A DNA stretch of 64,000 nt from Nocardioides sp. NBC_00368 (GTDB taxonomy: Bacteria > Actinomycetota > Actinomycetes > Propionibacteriales > Nocardioidaceae). Every line of letters starts with the position of its first letter. Position 1 is the first letter of the stretch. The stretch covers positions 126,501-190,500 of the forward strand of contig NZ_CP107970.1 in the NCBI RefSeq assembly GCF_036090055.1. Direction: 5' to 3'. The notes beneath the pieces were generated by a model that worked only from the letters and a program-made list of their open reading frames with translations, was not told the DNA's origin and searched no databases. Positions 10,392 through 18,620 of this stretch are shown here, in pieces. The position numbers and the translations under genes are program-made.

Positions 10392-11047
10392 CGCGCGACC
10401 TCGACGGTCAGGGGCTGGATCTGGACGGGCTTGGCAGCAGGCTGCGGCATGCCGGTGTCGGTGACGCTGACGATGCCGGTGAAGTCGAGCTTCGTGCCCG
10501 GAGCGATCTGCCCGCCCGTGCCCTGGTCGATCTGCTCGCGGACGAGCGCCTTCAGCTCGTCGCCGACCTGTTGGTAGGTGGTCTGGTTGGAGGCGTCGCC
10601 GAACGTGAAGCCGAGGGCGTCGCGCAGGACGGCACCGTTGGCGGCCGGTCCGGAGGCGAGGCTGAGCGGGGTCGTCGCGGGGACTCCTGCGACGGTGATC
10701 TCGACGGCCTGCTGCTGGCTCGCGACGACGGTCGCGGTGCCGCGTACGGGGAACAGGTAGGTGGTGTCGTTCGGCCTGGAGGCCTCGAGGTCGTCGGCGG
10801 TCCCGGCGACATCCTTCTGGAGCCCGGTGAGGAGCTCGGGAAGCGGCGTCGCCGCATCGGGGATGGTCTCGTTCGCCTCGGCGAAGAGGTCCTCGGCGGT
10901 CTGGGCCGGGTCGAACTTCTCCGGGCCGATCGAGGCGAGCTCGTCGGGGGTGACGAAGCGGGTGCTGAGGGTCATCGCCACGAGGAGCGCGGCGAGAGCC
11001 ACCGCTCCGCCGATGCGGAAGGGGGTGAGGCGGCGGTGTCGTGTCAT
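10388..11047 (-). CDS. DUF2291-family membrane-anchored protein of an ABC sugar operon
   Basis: The 219-residue protein has one N-terminal membrane anchor (about residues 11-28) and an extracytoplasmic domain of the DUF2291 type. This family is often found inside RbsABC-like sugar transporter operons, but its job is not established. It may assist the binding protein or permease. The start at 11047 is chosen because AAAGGAC precedes it, and it overlaps the stop of the TIM-like gene by four bases. The longer frame to 11131 lies within that gene and is rejected. Confidence 0.8.
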
Positions 11048-11889
11048 CTTGGGTCCTTTCGAACGATCGCGGACACGAGGTCGGGGTTTCTCGGCTGACG
11101 GAGGGTTCGCCGGCGAAGCGCGTCGGCGCAACGGCGGGCGAGGTCGAGGAGGCCCGGCGCCGTCCAGGCGGCGCGTCCGACGAAGAGCCCGTCCACGTCC
11201 AGACCCGTCACCAGGTCGGCGGCGTTGCCCGCGTGGACGCTGCCGCCGTAGAGGACAGCGGCCGGCGTATCGGCGAGGTCCTCCGCGAGGACACGGCGTA
11301 CGACCGCCAGCCCCTCGGCGACCTCGCCGGGCGTGGCGGCGCGACCGCCGTCCCCGATGGCCCAGTGCGGTTCGTACGCCACCAGCAGCTCGATCGGCCG
11401 CGAGGTCCCGAGCCGGCTGAGTGCATGGCGCACCTGCCGGGCGAGCACGTCCTGGGTCGCGCCGCCGGCGCGCTCGGCACTGGTCTCGCCCACGCAGACG
11501 AGGGGCCGCAGCCCGGCGGAGACGGCGGCCGCGACCTTGTCGGCGATCATGTCGTCGGTCTCGCCGAACAGGGTGCGGCGATCCGCGTGCCCGATCTCGA
11601 CCATGCTCGCGCCGGCGTCGCGCACCATGCTCATGGACACCTCGCCGGTGACGGCGCCGTCGGGGCCCGGATGCGCGTTCTGGGAGCCGAGGGCCACGCC
11701 GGTGCCGGCCAGGCGGTCGCGGACAGAGGCCAGGGCGGTGGCGGCAGGCAGGACGAAGAGCCGGACCTCGGGCGGCACGCTCCCCGCCTCGACCGCCGAC
11801 CGGAGGTCGTCGGCGTACGCCCCGGCCTCGCCCAGGGTCTTCGTCATCTTCCAGCTCGTGCCGAGCCAGAAGGGGGCCACGGCGGTCAC
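11044..11889 (-). CDS. lerI: TIM-family isomerase, probable L-erythrulose-1-phosphate isomerase
   Basis: The 281-residue protein has the triosephosphate isomerase fold with all three catalytic residues: Lys14 (GTSWKM), His101 (EIGHADRR) and Glu173 (AYEPHWAIG). The segment reads GHADRR instead of GHSERR, the usual form in housekeeping TpiA, and the protein is about 30 residues longer. Both point to a specialised paralogue. In the known tetritol pathway a TIM-like enzyme turns L-erythrulose 1-phosphate into D-erythrulose 4-phosphate, and this fits the neighbours. The GTG start overlaps the stop of the dehydrogenase gene (GTGA). Confidence 0.82.
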   Translation of the reverse strand: MTAVAPFWLGTSWKMTKTLGEAGAYADDLRSAVEAGSVPPEVRLFVLPAATALASVRDRLAGTGVALGSQNAHPGPDGAVTGEVSMSMVRDAGASMVEIGHADRRTLFGETDDMIADKVAAAVSAGLRPLVCVGETSAERAGGATQDVLARQVRHALSRLGTSRPIELLVAYEPHWAIGDGGRAATPGEVAEGLAVVRRVLAEDLADTPAAVLYGGSVHAGNAADLVTGLDVDGLFVGRAAWTAPGLLDLARRCADALRRRTLRQPRNPDLVSAIVRKDPR

Positions 11890-12983
11890 GGGATCAGTGA
11901 GACCTTGATCGACTCGGTGCCGCGTGCGACCAGGTCGAGGCCGTCCTGGAACCGGGCCAGCGGCAGCTGGTGGGTGCAGATCTCGTCCAGCGGGAGCACA
12001 CCCGACTCGAGCATCCGGATCGCGGCCGGCCAGCAGTTCGGGCCGAGGTGGGCGCCGCGTACGTCGAGCTCCTTGTCGTCACTGATGATGCTCCAGTCGA
12101 CGGTCACCTCGGAGCCGAAGACCCCGTACTCCACGTACGTCCCGAGCTTGCGGAGCACGTTGAGCCCCTGGAGCACCGCGGAGGGGTGCCCGGTGCCCTC
12201 GAGGTAGACGTCGGCGCCGTAGCCCCCGGTGATCGAGCGGACGAACTCGACGGGGTCCTGCTCGGCGATGTTGACGATGTCGGTCGCGCCGCACTTGGTG
12301 GCCAGGTCCAGCTTGTCGGGTGCCATGTCGAGGGCGACCACCCGTGCCGGCGACTTGGCGGCGGCGCCGGCGATCATGCCGAGGCCGATCGGACCGCAGC
12401 CGGCGACCACCACGACGTCGTCGAAGCTGATCTGGGCCCGCTCCACGGCGTGCAGGGAGCAGGACAGCGGCTCGGCGAACGCCGCGTGCGCCGGAGGGAG
12501 GTCCTTGCTGATCCGGTGCACCAAGGAGGCGGGGGAGAAGACCATGTACTCGGCCATCGCGCCCGGGGTGCTGCGCTTGAACCCGAACATGTCGTGGGGC
12601 CCGCACATCCAGTACTCGCCGCGACGGCAGTAGCGGCACTCTCCGCACGGCACGATCTGCTCGGCGACGACCCGGTCGCCGACATCGACGCCCCACCGTG
12701 TGCGCGCCTCCTCGTCGAGCGCGACCACCTCGCCGGTGAACTCGTGGCCGGGGATGACCTCGGTCTCGGCCCAGGCAGGGCGGTTCTCGTCACCCCAGAA
12801 CTTCGCGGCGCCGTGGTAGCACTTCAAGTCGCTCGCGCAGATGCCGACGGCCTCGACCCGGATCAGCGCCTCGCCAGGCCCCGGGACAGGGACCGGGACC
12901 TCCTCGAAGCGGTAGTCCTCGGGCCCGTGACAGACGACCGCCTGCATCGTCCGCCGGTCGAGCTCTGAAGTTGCCTGTGTCAT
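11886..12983 (-). CDS. eltD: Zn-dependent medium-chain alcohol dehydrogenase, probable erythritol/L-threitol dehydrogenase
   Basis: This 365-residue medium-chain dehydrogenase oxidises a polyol to its ketose with NAD(P)+. The catalytic zinc ligands are Cys49 (GICASDLK) and His80-Glu81 (GHE), and the structural zinc site is Cys113, Cys116, Cys119 and Cys127. A Rossmann motif AGCGPIGLG follows at about 195. The segment around KCYHGAAKFWGDENRPAW strongly recalls the mycobacterial erythritol/L-threitol dehydrogenase, from memory only. It is the first gene of the operon, with ribosome site GGAGG a few bases before the ATG, and faces the SorC-type regulator. Confidence 0.83.
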   Translation of the reverse strand: MTQATSELDRRTMQAVVCHGPEDYRFEEVPVPVPGPGEALIRVEAVGICASDLKCYHGAAKFWGDENRPAWAETEVIPGHEFTGEVVALDEEARTRWGVDVGDRVVAEQIVPCGECRYCRRGEYWMCGPHDMFGFKRSTPGAMAEYMVFSPASLVHRISKDLPPAHAAFAEPLSCSLHAVERAQISFDDVVVVAGCGPIGLGMIAGAAAKSPARVVALDMAPDKLDLATKCGATDIVNIAEQDPVEFVRSITGGYGADVYLEGTGHPSAVLQGLNVLRKLGTYVEYGVFGSEVTVDWSIISDDKELDVRGAHLGPNCWPAAIRMLESGVLPLDEICTHQLPLARFQDGLDLVARGTESIKVSLIP

Positions 12984-13041
12984 GGGGACCTCCGGTTAGT
13001 GACGTTGATCACTCGAACTCATCCACCGTCCCACAGGTCGC

Positions 13042-13076
13042 GAACAAATGTCCAGAACAGATTTTCACGAATGTTC
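13042..13076. promoter_or_regulatory. Probable operator between the tetritol operon and its SorC-type regulator
   Basis: GAACA at 13055-13059 and TGTTC at 13072-13076 form an inverted repeat with a 12-base spacer, and another GAACA lies at 13042-13046. The region is AT-rich for this DNA and lies between the divergent starts at 12983 and 13111. SorC/DeoR proteins bind such spaced half-sites, so this is a reasonable operator candidate. Confidence 0.45.
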
Positions 13077-13110
13077 GAACCCGTGGGCGCGGCTGTGGAA
13101 GAGTGGTGCC

Positions 13111-14097
13111 GTGGAGAACACAGCCGGAGCGCACGGCCAGCAGCCGATCCTGGAGGCCGCTGGGACGGCCAGCACACGCTTCACCCCTGAGGTCATGCAT
13201 GCGGCGGCGACGCTCTACTACCTCAAGGAGGCGACCCAGGCGCAGGTCGCGCAGCAGCTCGGCATCAGCCGCGCGACGGTCAGCCGCGTGCTCTCCGAGG
13301 CCCGCCGCACGGGCATCGTCCGGATCGAGGTGGTCGATCCCGCGACCCGGCGTGCCTCCGAGATGGAGGAGCGGCTGTGCGAGGCCCTGGGCCTCGCCCG
13401 GGTGTTCGTCGCGCGTGGGTTCCACCGATCGCTCACCGGCGCGGCGCTCGCCGCGAGGCTCGGGGAGGCTCTGACGGAAATCGGGTTGAAGGCCGGCGAC
13501 GTGCTGCTGGTCTCCTCCGGTCGCACCGTGTGGGAGGTCAGCCAGGAGGCGCTGCCGTCCTTCCCCGGCGTCGTGGTGACGCCGACCGTCGGGGGACAGG
13601 ATGAACCCGAGGCGTGGTACCAGACCAACGAGATCACCCGGATGTTCGCCGAGCAGCTCGACGGCCGCCCGGTCTTCCTCTACGCCCCCGCGCAGCCGGG
13701 AGCCGACCTGCACCGGCTGCTCCTCCAGGACCCGAGCACGCGTCGCGTACTCGACCTGTGGGGCCAGGCGAGGGTCGCCGTGCTCGGCATCGGCGCGCCG
13801 CCGCTGACCCGGGAGTCGCTGCCCGGCTACGTGCCGCGCGACGCCCCGTGGCTGCGTGAGGCCGCGGGCGACATCTGCACCAGGTTCTTCGACGAGGACG
13901 GGCGGCCGCTGCCCTATCCCGAGGAGTCCCTGATCGCCACGACCTACGAGGAGCTCAGGGCGATCCCGCACACCATCGCGATGGCCGTCGGTCCGACGAA
14001 GGTGCCGAGCATCATCGCGGGCGCGCGGGCCGGCTGGTTCGACACCCTGATCACCGACGAGGACACCGCGGCCCGGATGCTCGACCGGCTGGGCTGA
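13111..14097 (+). CDS. SorC/DeoR-type sugar-binding transcriptional regulator
   Basis: The protein has an N-terminal helix-turn-helix (about residues 35-65 from this start, ATQAQVAQQLGISRATVSRVL) and a C-terminal sugar-phosphate-binding domain of about 250 residues with the SorC-type RGFHRSLTG segment. It probably senses a phosphorylated intermediate and controls the operon starting at 12983. The open frame extends to an ATG at 13048, but that would place the putative operator inside the gene; GTG at 13111 follows GGAAGAG and is preferred. Its stop is four bases from the convergent LLM gene. Confidence 0.82.
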   Translation: MENTAGAHGQQPILEAAGTASTRFTPEVMHAAATLYYLKEATQAQVAQQLGISRATVSRVLSEARRTGIVRIEVVDPATRRASEMEERLCEALGLARVFVARGFHRSLTGAALAARLGEALTEIGLKAGDVLLVSSGRTVWEVSQEALPSFPGVVVTPTVGGQDEPEAWYQTNEITRMFAEQLDGRPVFLYAPAQPGADLHRLLLQDPSTRRVLDLWGQARVAVLGIGAPPLTRESLPGYVPRDAPWLREAAGDICTRFFDEDGRPLPYPEESLIATTYEELRAIPHTIAMAVGPTKVPSIIAGARAGWFDTLITDEDTAARMLDRLG

Positions 14098-14101
14098 GCG
14101 C

Positions 14102-15097
14102 CTACACCCGGGCGGTCATGATCTGGGCGAGCGCGGCGTCGGAGGCGAGCTGGGCGTCGCGGTCGTAGGTCGAGGTGAAGGCGAGAAGCTCGTCGGCTCC
14201 GGTGGCCTCGGCCAGCCGGTCGAGACGACGCCGGACGGTCTCGGCAGATCCCGCGGTGGTCCGGGCGAGATGCGCCTCGACCCGCTCACGGACCTGGTTC
14301 GACCATGTCTGCGACCGGATCGCCGCGACCGGCTCGAGCGGACCGAACTCGCCGGTCTGCCGCGACCGGGCCATCGCCCACGCCTCCGGCAGGGCGAGCT
14401 CGGCCGCCTCGGCGTCGGTGTCGGCGACGAGCACGTCGACGGAGACGATCACCGACGGCTCGGGACCTCGCGAGGAGGGCCGGAAGTCCTGTCGGTACAC
14501 CCCGAGGACCTCGTCCAGCCGCGGGCTGTACAGCACCGGACCGCCCACGACGACCGGCAGCCCGAGCTTCGAGGCGAGCGCGACCCCGCGCCCGGTCGCG
14601 AGCACGAACATCGGGATCTGGTGCGCGGCCGCCGGCCGCGCGGTGACCGCGGCGGTGCGGGCGAGGTAGTCCCGCAGCTCCTCGATGTCCTCGGCGAACG
14701 TGTCCGGGTGGTCGAGATCCTGCCGCAGCGCGCGGCGTACGGGTGCGGTGAAGCCCAGCGTGCGCCCCAGCCCCAGGTCGATGCGGCCGGGGTAGAGGGC
14801 GTCGAGCATGAGGAACTGCTCGGCGACGACCAGCGGCTGGTGGTGCGGAAGCATCACTCCACCCGAGCCGAGCCGGATCGTGGAGGTGTGCGCGCCGAGC
14901 GCTCCGAGCAGCACCGGCGGCGACCCCGACGCGATCCCCGGCACCGCGTGGTGCTCGGCGACCCAGAACCGGTGGTAGCCGAGCCGCTCGGCGGCCACCG
15001 CCCGCTCGATGGTGTGGGTCAGCGCCGCGCCTTCGGGATAGCCCGTCCGCGTACGGGAGCGGTCCAGCATGGAGAGCCTCACACTGGCTTCAACCAC
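14102..15097 (-). CDS. LLM-class flavin-dependent oxidoreductase
   Basis: The protein of about 331 residues is a luciferase-like monooxygenase (bacterial luciferase/MsnO8-type TIM barrel) that would use reduced FMN to oxidise an unknown organic substrate. Typical family segments are RLGYHRFWVAEHHAVPGIASGSP near residue 50 and IRLGSGGVMLPHHQPL following it. Start choice is uncertain: GTG at 15097 follows GGGGGA, GTG at 15082 gives the usual family N-terminus, and an open frame reaches 15133. It stands alone between the tetritol regulator and the alpha-glucosidase, and nothing nearby hints at its substrate. Confidence 0.82.
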   Translation of the reverse strand: MVEASVRLSMLDRSRTRTGYPEGAALTHTIERAVAAERLGYHRFWVAEHHAVPGIASGSPPVLLGALGAHTSTIRLGSGGVMLPHHQPLVVAEQFLMLDALYPGRIDLGLGRTLGFTAPVRRALRQDLDHPDTFAEDIEELRDYLARTAAVTARPAAAHQIPMFVLATGRGVALASKLGLPVVVGGPVLYSPRLDEVLGVYRQDFRPSSRGPEPSVIVSVDVLVADTDAEAAELALPEAWAMARSRQTGEFGPLEPVAAIRSQTWSNQVRERVEAHLARTTAGSAETVRRRLDRLAEATGADELLAFTSTYDRDAQLASDAALAQIMTARV

Positions 15098-15133
15098 ACT
15101 GGTCCCCCGCCCCTTCCCGGCACGATCCGGCAA

Positions 15134-16771
15134 TCAGGCCGATGTCTCGTCGCTGAGGAACCACACCGTCGTGTCCGGCGCCAGCAGATGACCGTCGGTC
15201 GGTGAGCTGGCGAAGAGGACGGTTCCTTCGGGCAGCGGCACCGGTTGCGACCCGAAGTTGGTGATGCAGTCCCAGCCCTGGGGCCGGGAGAAGTGGAGCA
15301 CCTCGGGTCGGTTCTCGTCGTGCCATGCGAAGCCACGGCCTCGCAGCTTCGACCGGAGCGCCAACGCACGCCGGTACATCTCGAGCGTGGAGTGGGGATC
15401 GGTCTCCTCGGCGGCGACGGAGCTCTCGGCGAACCAATCGGGCTGTGGAAGATGCGCGGTCCCGCGCGAGAACCCGAACGACGGCTGATCCCGGGTCCAT
15501 GGAATCGGTACGCGACAGCCGTCGCGTCCCTTCCGTGAGCCACCGGACCGGCGGAACTCGGGATCGTGGATGAGTTCCGTCGGCAGGTCTCCGACCTCGT
15601 GGAGGCCGAGCTCTTCGCCCTGGTACAGATAGACCGAGCCGGGCAGAGCCAAGGTGAGCAGGGTTGCGGCCCGGGCACGTCGAAGCCCGAGGTCGCGGTC
15701 GAGGGGTGGCATGGTGCCGTCGCTGAGCAGCCAGGCGGCGGCTGTCGCCCGCGGATCGTCCTCGGCTCCGGGCAGTCCGTAGCGAGTCGCGTGCCGTACG
15801 ACGTCGTGGTTCGACAGGACCCAGGTGGCGGAGGCACCGACTCTCTCGGTGTCGGCGACCTGCCGGTCGATGCGGGCCCGGAACTCCTCGGCGTCCCAGG
15901 CGGCCTCGAGGAGATCGAAATTGAAGGCCTGATGGAGCCCGTCGGCGCGTACGTATCGATGCCTACGCGCCGGCGCCACGCAGGCCTCGGCCACCGCCAT
16001 CCGCGGCGAGTCGTACTCGTCGAAGATGCGACGCCATTCAGCGTAGATGTCGTGAACCTCGTCGCGGTCCCACAACGGATGGGAGCCCTCGGCGTCGGCC
16101 AGGTCGGGGAGCCCCGCCGTGGGCGTGAACGGCTCGCTCAGGTCTTTCGTGAGGCCGTGGGCGACATCGATGCGGAATCCATCGACACCACGGTCGGCCC
16201 AGAACCGCAGCGTGGTGAGGAAGTCGGCACGCACCTCGGGGTTGTCCCAGTTCAGGTCGGGCTGCTCAGGCGCGAACATGTGCAGATACCACTGCCCGTC
16301 CGGCACCCGAGCCCAGGCTGACCCGCCGAAGATCGACTGCCAGTCCGACGGTGGGTTGGCTCCGCCTGGTCCGGTGCCGTCGCGAAAGATGTACCGGTCA
16401 CGAGCCGGCGATCCCTTGGGGGCGGCCAGGGCCTCGGTGAACCAGGCGTGCCGGTCGGAGGTGTGGTTGGGGACGAGGTCGATGATCACCTTGATCCCGG
16501 CGCCGTGGAGCGCGTCGACCATCTCGTCGAAGTCGTCCAGGGTGCCCAGTCGCGGATCCACGTCTCGATAGTCGTCGACGTCGTAGCCGCCGTCGGCGAG
16601 AGCCGACGGGTAGAACGGGCTCAGCCATACTGCGTCGATGCCGAGCGAGCTCAGGTAGGGGACGCGGGACGTGACGCCGCGGAGGTCGCCCAGGCCGTCG
16701 TCGCCCGAGTCGGCGAAGCTTCTGGGATAGATCTGATAAACGGCGGCGTCAGCCCACCAGTCGGAGTTCAT
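15134..16771 (-). CDS. GH13 alpha-glucosidase (oligo-1,6-glucosidase type)
   Basis: This 545-residue cytoplasmic enzyme of glycoside hydrolase family 13 cleaves glucose from maltose-type or isomaltose-type oligosaccharides. The nucleophile is Asp202 (GFRIDVAH), the acid/base is Glu262 (VAEACV), and His322-Asp323 (SNHDVV) completes the site. There is no signal peptide, which fits hydrolysis after ABC uptake. An ATG at 16810 overlaps the permease stop, but ATG at 16771 has AAGGAC at good spacing and starts right at the conserved WWADAAVYQIYPRSF. It is the last gene of the LacI-controlled sugar operon. Confidence 0.92.
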   Translation of the reverse strand: MNSDWWADAAVYQIYPRSFADSGDDGLGDLRGVTSRVPYLSSLGIDAVWLSPFYPSALADGGYDVDDYRDVDPRLGTLDDFDEMVDALHGAGIKVIIDLVPNHTSDRHAWFTEALAAPKGSPARDRYIFRDGTGPGGANPPSDWQSIFGGSAWARVPDGQWYLHMFAPEQPDLNWDNPEVRADFLTTLRFWADRGVDGFRIDVAHGLTKDLSEPFTPTAGLPDLADAEGSHPLWDRDEVHDIYAEWRRIFDEYDSPRMAVAEACVAPARRHRYVRADGLHQAFNFDLLEAAWDAEEFRARIDRQVADTERVGASATWVLSNHDVVRHATRYGLPGAEDDPRATAAAWLLSDGTMPPLDRDLGLRRARAATLLTLALPGSVYLYQGEELGLHEVGDLPTELIHDPEFRRSGGSRKGRDGCRVPIPWTRDQPSFGFSRGTAHLPQPDWFAESSVAAEETDPHSTLEMYRRALALRSKLRGRGFAWHDENRPEVLHFSRPQGWDCITNFGSQPVPLPEGTVLFASSPTDGHLLAPDTTVWFLSDETSA

Positions 16772-16806
16772 GGCAGCGGTCCTTGCGTGGTCGAGGTGGC
16801 GGATGG

Positions 16807-17658
16807 TCATCCCTTGGTGGCTCCCTGGAGGAGGGCCTTGGTGAACTGGCCCTGGAGCAGCAGGAAAACGAGGATCGTGGGCGCCATCAGGAGCAGGGCG
16901 CCTGCGTTGAGCAGCACGATGTCGGTGCTGTACTTCGACTGGAACGCCTGCAGCGCACCGGCCATCGTGCGCTTGTCGGGGTCGTTGACCAGGACCAGGG
17001 CGAGCAGGAAGGTGTTCCAGGTCGACAGGAACATCAGCAGCACCAGGGAGGTCACGGCCGGCGTGGCCAGCGGCAGGTGGACACGCGTGAGTGCTCTCCA
17101 GGGTCCGGCGCCGTCGAGCGAGGCGGCCTCGGTCAGTTCCGCCGGGGCGTTCAGGAAATGCGCTCGCATCCAGAACACGGCGAACGGCATGTTGAGTCCG
17201 ACCAGAGGCAGGATGAGACCGAGTTGGCTGTCGAGCAGGCCCAGCTGGTTGACCTGTTGGTAGAGCGGGACGATCACGATCTCGTAGGGGAGGGTGAGCG
17301 TGAGCAGCAGGAGGAGGTAGAACGCCCGGCCCAACGGGATCCTGAGGACAGTGATGGCGTACGCCGCCATCGTCGCGATGAGCACGGAGAGCGGCACCAC
17401 GCCGAGCACGATCAGGACGCTGGACTTCAGCAGCGTGGTCACGTTGGCGACGGTCCAGGCGTCGAGGAAGTTGTGCCATTGCGGATCGGACGGCCACGAC
17501 AGACCACCGGGGATCGTTCCTTGCGGCGCCAGAGCTGCCGAGAACATGCTGACCAGCGGGACGATGGAGTAGACGCCTGCGATGAGGATCAGCGCGACTC
17601 CGGGGGCTCGGCGGCGCAGAGCCGGTGTGCGAATGAGGGACGGCGATATGACAGCCAC
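16807..17658 (-). CDS. Carbohydrate ABC transporter permease, MalG-like
   Basis: The 283-residue inner-membrane protein has about six membrane segments and the MalG/CUT1 coupling motif (EAASLDGAGPWRALTRVHLPL) at about residues 178-198, which docks the ATPase. It is the second permease of an oligosaccharide importer and follows the MalF-like gene after three bases. No ATPase gene is present in this operon; CUT1 systems in actinobacteria commonly share an MsiK-type ATPase encoded elsewhere. Confidence 0.92.
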   Translation of the reverse strand: MAVISPSLIRTPALRRRAPGVALILIAGVYSIVPLVSMFSAALAPQGTIPGGLSWPSDPQWHNFLDAWTVANVTTLLKSSVLIVLGVVPLSVLIATMAAYAITVLRIPLGRAFYLLLLLTLTLPYEIVIVPLYQQVNQLGLLDSQLGLILPLVGLNMPFAVFWMRAHFLNAPAELTEAASLDGAGPWRALTRVHLPLATPAVTSLVLLMFLSTWNTFLLALVLVNDPDKRTMAGALQAFQSKYSTDIVLLNAGALLLMAPTILVFLLLQGQFTKALLQGATKG

Positions 17659-17661
17659 GGG

Positions 17662-18618
17662 TCAGTCCTCTCGGAAGAGACGTTGGAGCGGCAGGACGAT
17701 GGCGACGATGAGCAGCGCCAGGACCACGGCGAGGGCGGAGGCGTCACCGAGGCGGCTCTCGCTGAAGGCGAGGTCGTAGACCTTGACCCCGGGGACCATG
17801 GTGGCGCCGCCGGGGCCGCCATGGGTGGCCAGGTAGACCACGTCGAAGCTGGCGAGCGCGCTGATGATCGTCACCGTGGTGCACACGCCGATCTCCTGCT
17901 TGAGTCCGGGGACGGTGATGTGGCGGAAGCGTGCGATCGCTCCGGCTCCGTCCAGACGCGCGGCTTCGTACAGCTGGGGCCCGATCTTTCCCACACCCGA
18001 CATGAGCAGGAGCGTGCAGAACCCGGTCGACAGCCAGGTGCCGATGAACCCGACCGCCACCAGCGCCCAGTCGAAGTCACCCAGCCAGGCCCGGGTGTAC
18101 CCACCGAGGCCGACCAGGCGCATGAGCTGGTTGACGACGCCGTTGTCGGCGTACATCCAGGTCCAGGCCACGCCTGCCGCGGCACCCGGGATGATCTGGG
18201 GGAGGAACAGCACGGTGCGCGCCAGCGCCCCGGCGAACCGGCCCTGGATCGACTGCATGGTCGCGGCGGCGACCAGGCCGAAGCACACCGGGAGGACGGT
18301 GAAGAACAGGATCAGCACGAGCGCGTGGAGCAACGGTTCGAGCAGCTCGGAGTCGGTGAGGATGGCGACGTAGTTGTCCAGGCCGACCCAGGTGGATGGG
18401 CCGATGCCGTTCCAGTCGTAGAGCGAGTACCAGACCGACTGGATGACCGCTCGAAGGTTGAAGAATCCGTAGAAGGCCAGGGCGGGCAGGGCGAAGAGCC
18501 AGCCGCTCCAGCGCCGGGCCGCTGAACGGATCCGCGGGCGGGGGAGAGATCGCCGCGGTCCCGGCTCCGAGATTCTCAGTGGAGGCGTTGTCGGGGTGGA
18601 TGTGCTGACGTCGGTCAT
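17662..18618 (-). CDS. Carbohydrate ABC transporter permease, MalF-like
   Basis: The 318-residue membrane protein has an N-terminal cytoplasmic tail of about 35 residues, roughly six membrane segments and the MalF-type EAA motif (YEAARLDGAGAIARFRHITVPGL) at about residues 225-247. It pairs with the MalG-like protein to form the channel. Its ATG lies two bases after the stop of the binding-protein gene, in line with one transcript from the divergent promoter at about 20 kb. Confidence 0.92.
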   Translation of the reverse strand: MTDVSTSTPTTPPLRISEPGPRRSLPRPRIRSAARRWSGWLFALPALAFYGFFNLRAVIQSVWYSLYDWNGIGPSTWVGLDNYVAILTDSELLEPLLHALVLILFFTVLPVCFGLVAAATMQSIQGRFAGALARTVLFLPQIIPGAAAGVAWTWMYADNGVVNQLMRLVGLGGYTRAWLGDFDWALVAVGFIGTWLSTGFCTLLLMSGVGKIGPQLYEAARLDGAGAIARFRHITVPGLKQEIGVCTTVTIISALASFDVVYLATHGGPGGATMVPGVKVYDLAFSESRLGDASALAVVLALLIVAIVLPLQRLFRED

Positions 18619-18620
18619 GA

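Noticed and set aside
15134..17497. A 787-residue open frame extending the alpha-glucosidase upstream
   Set aside because: The extra N-terminal part lies antiphase inside the MalG-like permease gene, is Arg/Pro-rich, and the GH13 domain begins cleanly at 16771.
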